Positions 5,681-6,033 of a DNA stretch of 6,033 nucleotides are shown piece after piece (positions within the stretch are counted from its first letter, which is position 1; each line of letters opens with the position of its first letter). Source of the DNA: Gammaproteobacteria bacterium (lineage in GTDB: Bacteria > Pseudomonadota > Gammaproteobacteria > GCA-001735895). Position numbers and translations under genes: made by a program. The stretch covers positions 1 through 6,033 of the forward strand of contig JAASSH010000154.1 of NCBI GenBank assembly GCA_021767985.1, given 5' to 3'. The notes below the pieces were generated by a model. It saw nothing but the letters and a program-made list of their open reading frames with translations. It did not search any database and was not told the origin of the DNA.

Positions 5681-6033
5681 CGCCGAATCACCAGAACGCG
5701 CGCGTCGATGCCTTCCTTGCGAATGTAGTCGGCCTCGACGACCTGCTCGACGCGAAATCCATGCAGCCCGGCCTGTCGATAGACCTCGGGCTCCAGGTTC
5801 AGTTGCCGCCAGGCGGCGCCGTTCACCGTGATCACGCACAGGCCGTCCGGTTTGACGCAATTGACGACATGGTGGAGATCGGAAATCTTCGGTACCGCGA
5901 AGGAAAACAGGCCGACGCATAGCAGTGCATCGTAAGCCTGCTCGAGCCGTTTCGGCATGGTGAAGTCATGCTGCCACAGCGCCCGGTAGACGCCACGATC
6001 CTGGGCCCGGGCCAACATCTCGCGCGAGAAATC
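5677..6033 (-). CDS. SAM-dependent methyltransferase, WBSCR27/METTL27-like, C-terminal part
   Basis: The frame is open to the right edge, so the N-terminus with SAM motif I is outside the window; 118 residues are visible. The start of the visible part, DFSREMLARAQDRGVY, is the region just after the acidic strand-2 residue in class I methyltransferases (compare GxDxSxxML). It is followed by YDALLCVGLFSF (motif II region), VVNCVKPDGLCVITVNGAAW (post-motif III) and a C-terminal strand ARVLVIRR. The VGxF and FTVN-type pattern resembles the Williams-Beuren region WBSCR27/METTL27-like family, whose substrates are largely unknown. An internal ATG at 6016-6018 is not the start, because family sequence continues upstream of it. 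The stop TAG (5677-5679, read on the minus strand) overlaps the stop of the deacetylase-like gene. It is not closely similar to the methyltransferase at 2339-3124. Confidence 0.8.
   Translation of the reverse strand, partial: DFSREMLARAQDRGVYRALWQHDFTMPKRLEQAYDALLCVGLFSFAVPKISDLHHVVNCVKPDGLCVITVNGAAWRQLNLEPEVYRQAGLHGFRVEQVVEADYIRKEGIDARVLVIRR

Noticed and set aside
1..6033. Mobile element, CRISPR array, tRNA or phage signature
   Set aside because: I saw no direct-repeat arrays, terminal inverted repeats, transposase or integrase motifs, or tRNA-like cloverleaf sequences on either strand.

Overview
The window reads as chromosomal DNA of a moderately GC-rich proteobacterium, probably a marine or soil gammaproteobacterium. 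This is inferred from base composition, Shine-Dalgarno sites, Tat and Sec exported redox proteins, and the similarity of the flavoprotein/cytochrome pair to flavocytochrome c of sulfur-oxidising proteobacteria. No rRNA, tRNA, CRISPR or transposon is visible. Seven protein genes cover nearly all of it.

Layout: the plus-strand 3' end of a creatinase/ectoine-hydrolase-like M24 gene (1-207) meets, tail to tail, a four-gene minus-strand run. Read in its own direction (right to left) that run is: a second M24 (creatinase-like) hydrolase (4468-3230); a 105-bp gap with an inverted repeat; a phosphoethanolamine-methyltransferase-like SAM enzyme (3124-2339); a Sec-exported dihaem cytochrome c (2318-1626); and a Tat-exported FAD protein related to the flavoprotein subunit of flavocytochrome c sulfide dehydrogenase (1613-249). 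The last three genes are separated by only 20 and 12 bp and look like one transcription unit. Divergent from the M24 gene, a class II histone-deacetylase-like amidohydrolase runs on the plus strand (4577-5680). It shares a CTAG tetranucleotide as overlapping stop codons with a convergent, 5'-truncated SAM methyltransferase of WBSCR27/METTL27 type (5677-6033).

The 108-bp region between the M24 and deacetylase genes holds two plausible sigma70 promoters on opposite strands whose -10 boxes overlap, plus a 19-bp dyad over the M24 -35 box. The two directions are therefore probably co-regulated or mutually exclusive.

Inferred biology: two C-N hydrolases of the creatinase/ectoine-hydrolase class, a zinc deacetylase-type amidohydrolase, a small-amine-type N-methyltransferase and a periplasmic flavocytochrome suggest processing of a small nitrogenous compound (N-acylated, cyclic or N-methylated), with electrons from one step passed to periplasmic cytochrome c. 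The substrate cannot be read from the sequence. The flavoprotein lacks the covalent-FAD cysteine and one of the two redox cysteines of sulfide dehydrogenase, and the complete M24 protein lacks several metal ligands. Neither should be given the textbook activity of its family.
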